A stretch of 64,000 nucleotides of DNA, taken from NCBI GenBank assembly GCA_040954595.2, contig CM082585.2:8742001-8806000 (forward strand), written 5' to 3'. The stretch is from Balanoglossus misakiensis (Eukaryota > Hemichordata). The translations under genes were made by a program, and so were the position numbers. Below are positions 36,312 to 49,800 of the stretch, in pieces. The notes beneath the pieces are model-generated. The model was not told the DNA's origin and did no database searches. It was given only the letters and a program-made list of their open reading frames with translations. Each line of letters opens with the position of its first letter. Position 1 is the first letter of the stretch.

Positions 36312-39300
36312 ATGGCAGAAACCACTCAGTCACAGCAACCAGACGAGGTGACCAGCATTCCGGCGAACTGCAGCAACGGTCTGACCACCAACGGCCCCAC
36401 TCAGCTGGTGGAGGAGTCGGACACCGGTCAAGGCCAAGGCCAGGGTCAGCCCCAGACGCCAGTGGGTCCCGACCCCACCCAGAACCAGGGCATCCCGACA
36501 GAGCATCGGTATGTGTTCTACGTGCATGTGAAACCGGGAGAGACGTTCAGTATACGACAAGGAGACCAAGTGCAGACGATTACAGGTACGAGGAGCAGAT
36601 CTTCACTCTCACTTAAGGATGTACGCGCAGAACATAAACCGGAAACAGTGCGAGCCCGGTCTTTTTCCCATAGGATTACATTGAAAATTGCTAGAAAACA
36701 AACTTCTAATATTGTCATTTTCACGAAATTTTACACATAGCTCAGTCCAGCAAATATAAATTCATTGGTCAAATAAAATGTATGGGTCACCGCGCTCTAT
36801 TTTGAGATAAATTGCGTTAAAAATTTTGCCCATAGACAAACCATTGGTGAAAAATGCTGAGTCAGCAGATTTCTTCTATTATCGACTATATTCATAGCTC
36901 TGTATTTCAAAAACAAGCGCGGTGACCCCTATATTTTATTACGGATTTTCATTATACATACAAAGGAGAATCCAAAAATCCACAATTAAAAAAAATGACA
37001 ATACTTTCAATTTTACTGAACGTACATCCTTAACCCTTCCACCCCCAGTTCCCTCTTTCGAGGTCCAACCTTACCATAGAAAACAACGGGTTTGGACTAT
37101 TAAAATAAAAATGCTTATAAGCTTAGGACCAGAGATTTTTACGAGCCAATATGACAGCAGCGAGTGGGTAAAAATTCCACACACAAATGGTTATTATTAG
37201 AAAACAGACACACATTCCAAAATTTAGTCGTAAATATCATGTTCAGACCCTTTTTGACACCATATAAAAAAGGAGGGGGTTAGGCTGACCCCCTCCTTGT
37301 CATCAGAAGATTTTATGATCATGCGAAAAAGAAAGGGTTGGGAGATATACATCTGGGTACCAGGTTAAATCCGGTAGCTTATTAACATTCCAGTAGTATG
37401 ACTTTATTCCCAGGAAGTACTGTAAGTAAATGTACAAATAAGTTAAAACCAGGAAATACTGTATTTATATGTATAGAACTTAAATAAACTGCAGTGTTAC
37501 ATATATGTCAATTAGTAAAAAGTCAGAAATTAGTCAATTTGCAGTACAAGTACACATTGCTCTTCTTGATGTGGCAAAGCATAGTGTGTATGTACTACAG
37601 CTAATTTTCTATGTTGTCTCTCTCTCTCTCTCTGTCTCTGCCAGGACCTGCAAATGTACCAATATATTCCAACACTCCCAACCCACCCATTATTCCGGTC
37701 CAGGGCGGACAATACGTGCAACAAGTCATCCAGGAGAGCGACGGAACACACCGGATCATCTTCACGCCGCCCAGCCCGGGGGGACAGATGCCGCCCCACA
37801 TGGCGCCGCAGATGTACCCCCACCCGGGGGGAGGCATGTACCCGCCCATGATGCCCCAGCCCTCAGGGGGAGGTATGCCTCCACATATGTACCCTCAAAT
37901 GGTTGCGCCGGGTGACGGGAGCGGTGTGCCGCATCATCTGCATCCTCATATGTACGCTTATCCACCTCAGCCTGCTCCTCCGCAATGTAATAGTCCTGAA
38001 CTAAATCACAACACAGTGTACGGTCATGGTAAGTGACGAACAGAGAGAAAGAGAGAGAGAGAAAAAAAAAATCAACAAAAGCCTCTTTATCGTCCCCGTT
38101 CACTGGCTGTAAGTTACATATAACGCTTGCGGATCAAAATCAATGTATATACTGACCTCCCATCTTTTGCTTGTTAACGGACTTATCATCTGTCTCAACT
38201 CATGGTGTGGATTTGCTGAGATTGGTTTTTATGTTTGTTAACTTAAAAACGCTCTCTGCTGTGTTTATCAGTGGATGCATATCTCTGGTTATTTATTTTT
38301 TATTATACACATGCTTTGTGTGTGAGCCATCTCATGTTCATACACGTGTGTGCACACACGTGTGAACATTGCATGCACACAGGGTAAGCTCAACGACATA
38401 ACGTCTTGACATTCATACAGCACCTTTCACATGGTATAAACACACACATGCACGCACACACACTCACAAACATTTCACACACAAACACAAAACACATACA
38501 CCTCAGCTCATGCTTGAATAGCATGACAACTGTTCATGTTTACTGAAGCGAGAATGAGTAGTCGTCCAAATGCCACGGTTGCACTGTCTAATTAACTTCT
38601 AATATGAAAAAATAACAGAGATAATTCCAAACAGGTGGGCGCTTCACCTTCAGTTTATCAATCATGAACCTATTCAGTCATGCTTTGAAGAGTGCAGGAG
38701 AACAAATTCAGAAGGAAGCATGTTTCATATACGAGCCTCAGTAATGTCACACGAGTGGAGCCCAGTGAAGCTTCATGCTTCCACGACCTACGACCTTTCT
38801 GCACTTCTTTCCTTTCCTTCCAATGTAGAGCCACAACAGAGGCCGCCGATTCACCGCTCCCGGTCGAGAGACGACCGGACGGACCGGCAGCGCGACCGGC
38901 TGCAGCGGAAGCTCCAGCTGCGGCAGAAGGAGAACATGAGCATGCCGCTGATGTACAACAACAACCCGCACAAGAGTCCCTCGATGTCGCCGCTGACCAC
39001 GGAGAACGGTCTGAGCAGACCGAACGGGCGGAAAAAAGGGTATAATGGAATCGAGAATGACATTGCAGGTGAGAATGCGACGGCAGGGAATGGTTGCTAG
39101 TGTAAAAAATTCTCATTTATGTTTTATGTTCTTGCCACTCTGGCATTCTGCAGGATAAAATAAATTCCACTCCTTGAGAAAATGTTACATGTATATGCCA
39201 AAATGATGTGAACGAACAGGGATAAAGATTGTGCACGGAAGGTGACGAGTTTCACGCATCTTTCTTACACTTCATTTTTTGTATTTCCGTCCTCTTGGAA

Positions 39301-42300
39301 CAGACGATCCGGAGAGGAAAAGGAGAAGAGAATGTTTGTCCAACATTCAGCCGCCGGTCTCCTCCAACGTCCAGACGCGCAGCGTGACCGTGAGGTGGTC
39401 GCAGCCGTTCATGGAGAATGCAGACGACGACAGCAGCCAGGACGAACAATTTGATCAGCTTCCGTTTACGTACGACCTGCTGCTGTCGGAAAAGGGCAAG
39501 GATTCGAAGATTAGGACAATGTACAGGTGAGACTTCGCATTTCTCCGCCAGTCCAGTTTGTTTCAGACAATCAGAACATGATAACGTCTTCCAAGTATAA
39601 AAGGAATAAAAAAGCCTAATCCGACGAGATAGGGATTGCCAACTTGAAGAATTCTAATCTTATGCTGATTCAATTAGTATTACATGTATAATACCACAAC
39701 TGAGCTTAAAAGCCATTGACCATGGGAGATTGTTATTTTTGAAGTGTCAAACTTGGTGTCAATAAATCCCATATGCCAATGCAGAGAGAACCAAGGGAGG
39801 AAGTGCTTAAATAGCACTGCACGGATTGGCCCAAGTTTTATTAAAAGGCCACTTTTCTGAGAAAGATACATGACTGTGTTACGTAACCAGACTTAGCTTT
39901 AAACAGAATGTAGACCCCCACATCGTGAGACTATCTACAAACCAAATCTGTGTGAAATTTCTCCCACTGAGTTTCAAGCCACAGTGATAAAACGCTATGT
40001 AGCCTTTAATTAGTATAGGAGATTGTTGTGATCAATGTGTGATGTGTATTGTATATTGTAAACATGGCTTAATTTAATTGTCAGACTTATTAAGGCAAGT
40101 TTGTCTGCATGGGAATCTTCGTGCATGGGAAGGTCGTACGCCATTTATGCAATGACACATGCCTGCTGTAAATGCAATATCACGAGTTGATTTATTAACA
40201 GTGGTAGCATGAAAATCTCACCCCTAGCCTCTGTCGCCTCCAACGTTCACGTCTACATTGCAAACCTAACCGTTAAATAATATGAGGTGAAAGCCTCACT
40301 GGTCGGAATGCGACCCTTATAATTTATGATATAACAGTTGATTTTTTCCAACCACCATGGCTGTATGGTTTATACATGAGTGATGTGAGCTTTGGAGAAG
40401 AATGTCAGAATTCATTTCGAAAGACAGCTGCTAAAAACATAAATCAGGAGGAAAATAAACTGTGTCTTAGCCTTTCACCCCTCTGTTGCTGTGCGTGGGT
40501 TCAACCCCGTCTCAGTGGTGTGGAGGCCATTTTGTGTTGGTGGGGGTGTTTGACCCAGTCAGTCTGGTCAGCGTTTATGGTGTCGGAGAATGACAACTAA
40601 AGTTGACTAAGTGGCAACGATGTAAATTAAATGACCACCTGTTACTCTTACCAGGGGTGTGTGACTCGACTTTCATTATGTCTGCTGTAACGGTGTTGAC
40701 GCTGACAAATTTTCGTAACTTTTCCTCCCCCCTCAGTGGTCCTGAAATGGAATTTGTGATTGCAGATCTCAAGCCAGCCACTGAGTATCAATTAAGGTGA
40801 GTCACAAACTACCTACGACAAGCTACGCATAGAAAGTTGATATAAACAAGTCTGTTCAGTGTGTGCAGAGATGTTTTCTCGCCTGAGTAGAAGTCAGTAA
40901 ATTCTCTGAAGAATGTAGAGTCTGAAGAATATATTCTTATTTCCTCGCTCCTTTCTTTTCCAGTGTATGTGCAATACTGGATGACATCAGTGGGCAGCCT
41001 TCCAAAGCCACCACCTTCAAGACTCTCAGCTGTGCGCCAGCCATTCCCGCTCCCCCCAAACTTGCACAGAGAACCAAAAACAGCATATCAGTCAAATGGA
41101 ACGCCCCGGCTGACAACGGCTCCCGCATTGTCAGCTACACGCTCGAGTGTGATTTGGTAAGATATCCAATTTCCCAATTGAGATGTTTGCATGCAAGGGG
41201 TATGTGTACGTACGTCAAGTGTTTTGACTGTTTTTATAAATCGTGGTCAAAACACGACCCGGTGCTGAACCCGAATATTGAAATCAATACCAGTGTCTTC
41301 CTTGGCCAAAAGACAAGAATAGTGCAGCACACTTGAGTGCACATGCACAGATTATTTCAAGGCAACAGTTGTCTGAATTACCTTGTCGGCTAACTGTTCG
41401 ATAAGTGATGAGACTGATTATGCACTCAATGTATGTATCAGGGCAAAAAAAACACATCAATGTGCCCATGTGAGAATGATTTGACCAATTGCATCGCAGC
41501 ATTGTAACAATCGAGGTGTGTTTCATAACTGGTTGATACAGATCTTTGTGCAACTTACACGACTCGCTTTGACTCTGCAGGGTGAAAGTGATGAGGAGAG
41601 TTTCTCAGAAGTTTACAAAGGTCCACTTAAACAGTACAGAGTGACAAAACTCCAGCCATCAATGCCTTATACCTTTCGAGTAGCTGCAACGAATGAAATT
41701 GGTACAAGGTAAGAGAGGATCTATAATAAGGTCTTGCTCTATTATTGGCACAAAACCTGTTTTATTTACAGCATTCATGGTTCATACGATGGGCTAACTC
41801 CATGTTACCAGGCAGTAATTTCATTTTGCCTGTGTTTTTTTTTTCTTCTTCTCCCATCGCAGCGAATTCAGTCCAGAAGCGTGCTACAATACTGCCGGCA
41901 GTGTACCCCCACAGCCAGCGCCTCCAAAACTTGTCAAGGCCTCTGTGCACTCCTTGATGTTGCAGTGGGAGAAAACTTCGGATGATGTGTTTAGTTTTAC
42001 GTTAGAGATGGAAGATGAAACAAATGTGAGTGGATTTTTTCTTCAGTGTAGAGCGTTTCAGATTTTTAAAGAAGTCATGTGATTGGTGGTTTCTAAGAGG
42101 CTGTGTGATTGGTGGTTTCAAAGAAGCAATGTGATTGGTGGTTTTAAAGAAGTGATGTGATTGATGGTATAAACAATCTATATAGTACAGAAATTCTATT
42201 GTATAAGGACACACATATTTCGATTATGGATTCATGTGGGCCTCTGTAAATTTCTATGAACTCACCAGTTTCATTGGGATTCTTTATTTTGCCTCGCCCT

Positions 42301-45300
42301 TTCAGAGATATGGCTTTCAACCAGTCTATTGCGGAGAAGAGGTTTCTTATACCTGTAACAGCCTTGCCAAGAAGTCATTGTATAAATTTAGGGTAAGTAG
42401 GGCTGTGGTGTAATAATCGAACGTGAGATAGATCACATCTTTCACCTCAAGGATTTAAAACCCGTTCGCCCAACCAACCCCATTACCCTCTGTAGAGGTC
42501 CAAATTTCCTATAGAAAACAATGGGTTTGGGTGAAACCATGGTGATGAAAGGGCTTCAGTAATTTAATAATGATTTCAGTTAACCCTTTCACCACCAAAA
42601 GGGTAAGTGTGTTTGGCCAGGTAGAGGGGTGCCCCTTTGAACAGCTGTTTCCCCGAGAGATCCGTGAGATTTCATTGAATGAACATGACGGACTTCTGGT
42701 TTCAGATAAATGCTACCAATGACCAAGGTAGCAGTATGTGGAGCGAGGTGGAGGTGTTTACAACTCTGGCCGACAAGCCAGGCATGCCATCCAAACCAAC
42801 CCTGAAAGGAAAAGTACATTCGAATCATTTTAAAATCAATTGGGGTGAGTTGTTCTCTTTTTCTTCTGTTCGTGGCAGCAGACACAGTTTACTACAGCTA
42901 CACTGTTTCAAATCTATTTTACAGTCTCATTCTCATTCCAGCTTGTTAGTAATTTCCTTTTCTTAAATGTCATGATAATTATGTGTAATAAATAAATATT
43001 ATTTTGTAGTACATTCTACATAGGACCGTGCATGTAGCAAAGTCCTCACAGAATAAAAAAAAAATATATATGCACAAAAAGCCATCCATGTCATCATCAT
43101 TGGGTTCAAATTTTCTTTTCTTGGAAGGATGAGGCATAAAAAACAGGTTATTGTATCGTATTGCAATTTCAGACCCGCCAAAAGACGTCATTCAAAATAC
43201 CACAAGAATCGAGTTTCACCAAGTTGCATTCTTTACCCTTCATTGTCTCATTACCTGTTTCCTTTTCCAGATCCTCCTAAAGATGATGGCGGATCCGAAA
43301 TAACAGCATATCATCTAGAAATTAACGATGGCAACAGTAAGTTCGTAGTTGTCAGTGAATCAGAATGTGGTTTTCTAAATTAGCTTTCTGCAGATTCTTT
43401 TTTTGATTTCTAGACATGAAAACATAAGACATATAAAATAATCTAATATTGATATAATTTTATAAGGTCATAATGTCCAGTAAATAGGCAATGATTGTTT
43501 TTCAAGATTGCTTGTTTGGCATTTATACTAAACTGGTTAATAAAACAAATGAGAGATGATTCTTTTGGTTTCCTCTATTGATTTTAATGGCCACTTAGTC
43601 AAATTGCACCTGGGTATTATGTGACAGTATTACACAATAGGAGAACAGCCCCTCCCCCCCCCCCCCCCATGGACACCCACAGACACTTATAAATATACCA
43701 ACCTGTGATAATTTGTTTCTTCTTTCACAGATGGTCCATTTGAGCTTGTCCACCAAGGTGCTGAAACAGAGTTCATCTGTGATAACTTGCAACCAGGTCA
43801 CACGTATAAACTCCGAGTGTGTTGTATGAGTGAAGGTGGACAGAGTAGGGTAAGTAGGCCATGCTGTGTTTGCATGGAAAGATTAAAGCTCCACTATCGG
43901 TACCCTTGGTTATTTTTTTGGACTTTTATTCTGTATATCAACCATAATCCATCTAAGTAAAAATCCAAATCATTTGTTTCCATGAGCAGTGCTAATAAAA
44001 GAATTTCCTGTGGTTTTGTCGTTACAGTTTTCTGACATATCCCAAATTACAACGCTACCAGTGGCACCCGGACCCTGCCATCCACCCAGGCTTAACGGAA
44101 AACCCAAGGCTTCCTCACTTAACATCCGATGGGCGCCACCGGAATACAGCGGAGGCTCGCCGGTCTCGGAATATTTACTCGAAATGGACTCTGTAGACGA
44201 CAACTCGACTAAGGAGGTCTACCGGGGCCTGGACGCCGACTGTGTCGTTAGTGGGCTGCTTGCTGGGAGGAAATATGCATTTAGGGTTAGGGCTTTTAAC
44301 AGAGCAGGGGTAAGTACCAGTGGGGGTGTACACAAGGGCTGTGGCTGTACACTTGTATGCTTCTAATTGCCATGGACGTAAACCCTGGAGAAGTGTAATT
44401 TATAACCTAACAGAAACATTCAAAAAAGAATCTTACATGAGAACAAAAAGGTGTGAAAATTCAAACTTTAGTTGACTTAGAAAGATTCTCTAATGCAACC
44501 AGTCAATGCTTATTAATTTCTCTTCTTCTTTTCCCCTCCCCTTCACTGCCCCCCCCCCCAACCTCCACCCCTCTTACCAACAGGGGAGTCCGTTTTCAGA
44601 GCATTTCTTTGTAACAACGGGAGCAGGGCCACCAGACGCTCCGCTTGAACCAAGCTGTACTTGTAAATCGCCACACATAGTGGTCGTGACCTGGCATACA
44701 CCTTGCGGAAACGGTGCTGAAATTACAGAATATAGGTTAGAATGGGCAACTGCTGAAGGTTCATTTACACATGTAAGTGTCACCGTTTGTTGATTGGTCT
44801 CTTTGTGCATCGCAGGCAGGAAATAAGACAATTTACTCCCTACAGATATTTTGATCCAGTCAAAGAGTGCGGAAAAAACATATAATCATTTCACACTCGT
44901 GTTCTGTTTTTCTGCTTTAAGACACGATTTCAATACTTTTCTTGCAGCATTATGTCGGGCCGTTGCTTAGCCATGAGGTCAAGGCACTCCAGCCAGCTAC
45001 CTACTACTACTTCAGAGTACAGGCTGTCAACAGCACCGGTCCGGGACCCTACAGCGCTGTTGCCACTTGTGTCACTCCCCCCTCATCCCCTGGTGCTGTT
45101 ACTCATTTAGAACTCTTAGCGAACACTGCCAATTCTCTCGAAGTGCAATGGAGGGCGCCCAACAATTATGGCTCGGAAATTACCTCTTACAACATTGATA
45201 TAGGCGAGAAACAGCCTATGGCGGTTAGTGGGAGTGTGACTGAAAATTTGATTGAAGGACTGGTGCCTGATACAAAATACAGGTGAGTTGATTTGTTGTT

Positions 45301-46881
45301 GTCACTCCCCCGTGTGCAGTAACATTGTTTCTTCCCAGTGTCCAGAGTCGTTGTAAATGTTTCCTGTCCATAATGGGAAATGATATCATGCATGTGGAAA
45401 AAATAAAACTGCCCCCTAAGGAAGAAGTCCAGTGCAAAGCATGACGTGAATCTGATTGTCGTTTGACAGGATACGAGTCCAAGCAGTGAACAGTATTGGA
45501 GTGGGTCACTACAGTGCACCTTTAAAAGTCTCCACATTGCCATTGCCACCTGAGCCACCCAGGCTGGAATGCGTTCTGTGTGGTCACCAGAGTCTCAAAC
45601 TGAAGTGGGGAGAGAATTCCAAATCCGTGGAAGCCAAATTACTCAATTACACGTTACAAATGGAGGATAGGAAGGGCAGGTATGTGTGGCTTTGTTGTTC
45701 GTGTGGAGTAGGGTAAGCTCACTATTTTCAAACGGAGCAGGGAGGGCTCACTATTTTCAAATGGAGCAGGGAGGGCTCACTATTTTCAAATGGAGCAGGA
45801 GAGGCTCACTATTTTCAACGATACACTAACATTCACTTTGACATCTGCTCTCCTCACAGGTTTAATACCGTGTACTCAGGGTCAAGTTTAACCCACAAAG
45901 TCAGCAAACTTAACGAATTAACAACGTATAGATTTAGAATATTTGCCAGCAATGATGCCGGCAATGGTCCAATGTCTGAAATATTTAGTTCCACAACTGT
46001 GAAGGCACCCCCTCCCGCTTTAAAAGGTAAGCACATAACTCAAACAAAGTTACTTTTTACAACACTGTACATTGGTTAAATATATGATCAATACCAGACA
46101 TTTTCTTTGTCAAAGTTATGATGTAACATCATATCTTTTGTGTATTGTATGCTTATATGAAGTTGTTCATCTTTGCTACTATCAACAGCACCGAAAACTA
46201 AGAACATCTCGCCAGAGAGTTGCGAAATATCTTGGCAGTGCATCGACCCAATGCAAGGCGATCCCATACTCTATTATCTTCAGTACCAGAGAACAAAGGA
46301 CAGAGATTTCAAACAGGTGAGAGCAGCTGGAATTGATTCGAGTTGAAAAGCGGAACTTCTGAGAACCTCCTAAAAGGGTTCACACACTAAATCCAGCTAA
46401 CTCCTGGAAATATAGAGCTAGTAGGGGGTCATGTATACTACAGTCTCGCAAAAATTTATCGTTCGCAAAATTTTCCCATTTCACAGTATGTCTTCTGTAC
46501 TAAAAAACTAGACTTAGTGAAGACCTATATGCGACTACAATTGATGAAACAACAATTTGTTTGATCCCACAGGCTTACAGGGGGCCCGGAACGTCCACCA
46601 AGTTAGACTTCCTCCAGGCCAACATGGAGTATAGAGTGCGCGTATGTGCCATCCGCCAGTCGCAGGATGGATCGGGCGACCTGATTGGCGCCTACAGCCC
46701 CGCAACAGTATTCCGCACAGTCAGCGACACGCCGATCAGGGAGGCGGTCGTCAAGGAGGAGAAGATCGTCAAGGCGGAGAGAAAACCGTTGACGGACGAA
46801 CAGTGGGCGGCGATCATCGTTGTGGGATTCGCCGTCTGCGCCATTCTGATTGCCCTCCTGGTAGCCCAGTTCATGGCATGA
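36312..46881 (+). CDS. FNDC3A: FNDC3 (FNDC3A/B family), fibronectin type III domain tail-anchored membrane protein
   Basis: Nineteen coding exons: 36312-36585, 37645-38028, 38829-39068, 39304-39526, 40737-40796, 40964-41156, 41581-41708, 41863-42025, 42306-42392, 42706-42844, 43271-43336, 43731-43849, 44028-44309, 44584-44772, 44948-45282, 45470-45679, 45860-46026, 46189-46316, 46573-46881. Every junction is GT-AG and all phases close, giving 1231 residues (vertebrate FNDC3A is about 1200). Residues 1-300: the family's VKPGETFSIR motif (about 75), a Pro/Gly/Met-rich stretch and a basic charged segment. About 310-1180: nine FnIII domains. Final 26 residues: hydrophobic anchor after a Lys/Glu-rich linker, no N-terminal signal peptide. 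The start is the first ATG after the acceptor at 36280 (MAE, as in vertebrate FNDC3A); no in-frame stop separates it from the acceptor, so upstream coding is not excluded. In vertebrates FNDC3A acts in spermatid-Sertoli adhesion and FNDC3B in adipocyte differentiation, on ER/Golgi-type membranes; its role here is inferred. Confidence 0.97.
37030..37105. mobile_element. Decayed TTAACCCTTTCACC MITE in an FNDC3 intron
   Basis: Left end TTAACCCTTCCACC, internal GAGGTCCAACCTTACC and AGAAAACAACGGGTTTGG; the right end is lost into TTAAAATAAAA. Confidence 0.5.
38335..38368. repeat. Near-perfect palindrome with two CACGTG E-boxes (FNDC3 intron)
   Basis: TGTTCA, TACACGTGTGTG, then CACACACGTGTGAACA: arms of about 16 bases with a two-base bulge. 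CACGTG lies at 38343-38348 and 38357-38362. The surrounding CA/TG-rich tract makes a simple-repeat origin likely. Confidence 0.6.
42071..42172. repeat. 26-bp tandem repeat, four copies (FNDC3 intron)
   Basis: Unit is about GAAGTCATGTGATTGGTGGTTTTAAA. The GTGATTGG (or GTGATTGA) core starts at 42079, 42105, 42131 and 42157, exactly 26 apart. Three copies contain ATTGG, the reverse complement of a CCAAT box. Confidence 0.9.
42455..42557. mobile_element. Decayed TTAACCCTTTCACC MITE in an FNDC3 intron
   Basis: Carries GAGGTCCAAATTTCC, AGAAAACAATGGGTTTGG and a right end GTGATGAAAGGG; the left end is TTAAAACCCGTTCGCCC. A second fragment, TTAACCCTTTCACCACC at 42580-42596, follows 23 bases later in the same intron. 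Confidence 0.6.
43648..43668. repeat. Poly-C tract in an FNDC3 intron
   Basis: CCCCT followed by a long uninterrupted C run; a probable site of length polymorphism and sequencing error. It lies about 60 bases upstream of the acceptor at 43730. Confidence 0.8.
45717..45819. repeat. 29-bp tandem repeat, about 3.6 copies (FNDC3 intron)
   Basis: GCTCACTATTTTCAA starts at 45717, 45746, 45775 and 45804, a constant 29-base period with very few substitutions, so it is recent. It sits between the donor after 45679 and the acceptor at 45859 and makes up over half of this 180-bp intron. Confidence 0.92.
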
Positions 46882-49800
46882 ACCTCTGAGACTCTTGTTA
46901 CGAGAGACGAAAAAATGTGGATCCTGGTTTGATTTCCTGTGTCTTTTACTTTTATTTGACGAGACAAATCTTTCATTGAACGGTGAAACAATAGGTCGGT
47001 TTTACAGGTACATGTTTGTGTACTGTACACATGGGTGACCAAACTGTCTGTACCCATTTCACATCTCTAACAGCGCTAATACAGAAATGATCTGCGGCTT
47101 ACGACTTGTGTAAGTCTGCGAAACAGTAAACAGTTTCATCGCCGATCCTGTCAACTTTTTGGATGTAAAGATTGAACAGGAGTTGGTGTATAACCTACAA
47201 AAAATCTCGTGTAGATTTCTTCTCATGTAACTTTCATCAAGTAATTTTTTTTTTTCGTATTTTACTTTTCAGCACATAGCATATGTATTATTGTATATCA
47301 TTACTGTTACTTCTTAAAGTATATTGGACTGTGTTGTGAATTTACACAATGAATTACGACAGCAGTAGCAAGCCCGCCACCCTGTCAGACTTGATTGAGA
47401 TTTAAGGAGACTAGGAACTTGGGAGAATACTTACAAAATTGAGCATTGAATTGAAAGAAAGAATTTATATCACAGATATTGTACATAAGTTGCTTCATTG
47501 CCATTTAATTCAGTCTAAAGATTTACTGCTGCCTCATTCAGAAACTGAGCTCATTCCATTCAACTGGAATAACCTTAACCTACAAAATATATTCTATGTG
47601 GAGTGCTTCATGTATTTAAAGAAACAGGTTTCCAAACAAACTTACAGTCAATTATATATCAACCACAGCAAGTAATATATTACCTTCTATATTCTATTTT
47701 AATCATGGAGATATTCAAAGAGAGGAAAAAAATAATTAAAAAAATATATAAAATACATTTGGGTCCAAATAAGCCATGGCATGAGTTCACATTTGCCAGT
47801 ATCTCTTCATGCCATGGAAAACAAGTATAGTTTTATGAGTAAATTAGGAATATACAAGGAAGTTATTCCCGGAGGAAACTCATTTCAAATTCATATTGGC
47901 TTTTTTTTCTTGGTATAAATATTATTTTTAATTGTATTGTCAACTCTTGCTAACTACTTGCACAAATTTTCAGTCTCAGCCGACAACAAAGCTGATTCCC
48001 TCAGCTACTGCCATATTTGGAAAACGCTGAATATTCATGATGCCTTAGCTTGTCGCTGATTGGCTGGTTTCTGTGCATGTGTCCACACTTGACTGGTAGA
48101 AAGTGTAAATGTAGCCAATTGTTAACATGGACAATCATCCGACAAATCACTGACATTTTAGCACAGGTCAAAGATTACCACAACTTGGTGTCCTGTTTTG
48201 ATTTATTTACAGGGAAAAGTTAAATCTTATCTGCTTATTTGGATTATTTAACCCGTTTCTCGTTCTAATATCGTTCGCAGAAGATAAAAAAAGGCAAAAC
48301 AGGGATACAACCGAGCATTAATGCGTTAATATGAAATATGTAAATTACCTAGAAAGACCACCCAGGAAACTGAATATTTACAATATGGCTACCAATCATT
48401 ATCTGGAGCTAATGGGATACCAAACTGCAAATGTTATCAATATTGTTTACAATGTGTAGCATTTAAAGCTTTTTATTGTTATTTTTAAGATATATCTGCC
48501 ACTACATACACCCTGGAGTTATTCATACAAGGCGTCAGCATGGTCAGTGAGCTATAAAATGTCCAAGACAATAGCAAATGAATTTAACCTCATTTGTTAA
48601 CTTTTGCCAAGAAATAGTTATAATACGCCTCTCTCTTTTTTGCCACTATTTGTGATATACACACCAGTTTGATTCTAACAGCGTGACATAACTCTTGTAA
48701 AGTTTTCATCAGCTAATTTGATGCGAATCAATGAGAGTATGTCAGATGAAGCTTTTAGCGATATCCAATGCTGCCATAGTCATCTTGTGGGTAGCAAGGC
48801 TCCCCCGTTTGAAAGTGGAGTCGACCCATTCTGCCATAAATAGCTACTCGGGTTCATCCAAAGACTTGAACCATGTTGGGTTGAAACCCTGTCACAGATC
48901 ATGCAGACTGCCTTCATTTGTATTCATTTACGTATTGTATTTACCGTTTCATTTTAAAGTAAGCCCCACTCACTTGTCGGACATTCGGACATAGAATGGT
49001 CGCTGTTTGCCAGGAAATCAGAATTGTCTGGAGAGCAAACAAGCGACCCTCGTGCGCCAAAAACAGACTTGAGTCAGTGATATTGGAAGGGCTAACTTGT
49101 AACTCATGAAGTCATCATTTTTATTAGAATTCTAGACTGCCTTACAGAATTGAAGATTCAATACAGGAATTCTAGGAAAGCTTATTTTATGTAATCATAA
49201 TGCTTCCCGAAGACGACACTTTCACCACTACGTGGCACTGCACAGTGTAATCTCACCGTTAGCTTATCTAGCTTTAAAAACAAACTCACAATATTTACAA
49301 ATCTCTCTTCTCTGTCCCTATAGGGCGAGATACACACTGGGTGGAAACCCCTTCAAAAATGGGCAACTGTCAGTTCTCGTGCATAGGTCATATTAAGTGA
49401 CTGGAGTATATCCACCTAAAACATACTGGCATGCTTTTTGAGTGCAACTAGGATTCTGAACCCTGTTGAAGGTGTGTGACTTCAACAAAAAATATTTAAC
49501 TTGAAAGTCCTTTTCAGGTAAACCTTGCTGCCACGAATAGTTGATTTATATCATGGATATCTTTTCACACCATGATCACTCTCAGAAAATAGAAATTAAT
49601 TTTCGATGGGGACTTCGGTTATTTTTTCTTGGATCAGCCCAGCCATATCCACTCTCTTGAAATAGTCTATCCTATGCCAAGACGCAAGACTGTTCTAAAT
49701 TTGACCTTTTTTGAGGGGATTTACTATTCGGTGTGCTTTTACTTTGATGAGAAAACTTGAACAAATTTGAAGAGGAGTGTGGGAGCTACGTTAAAAATTT

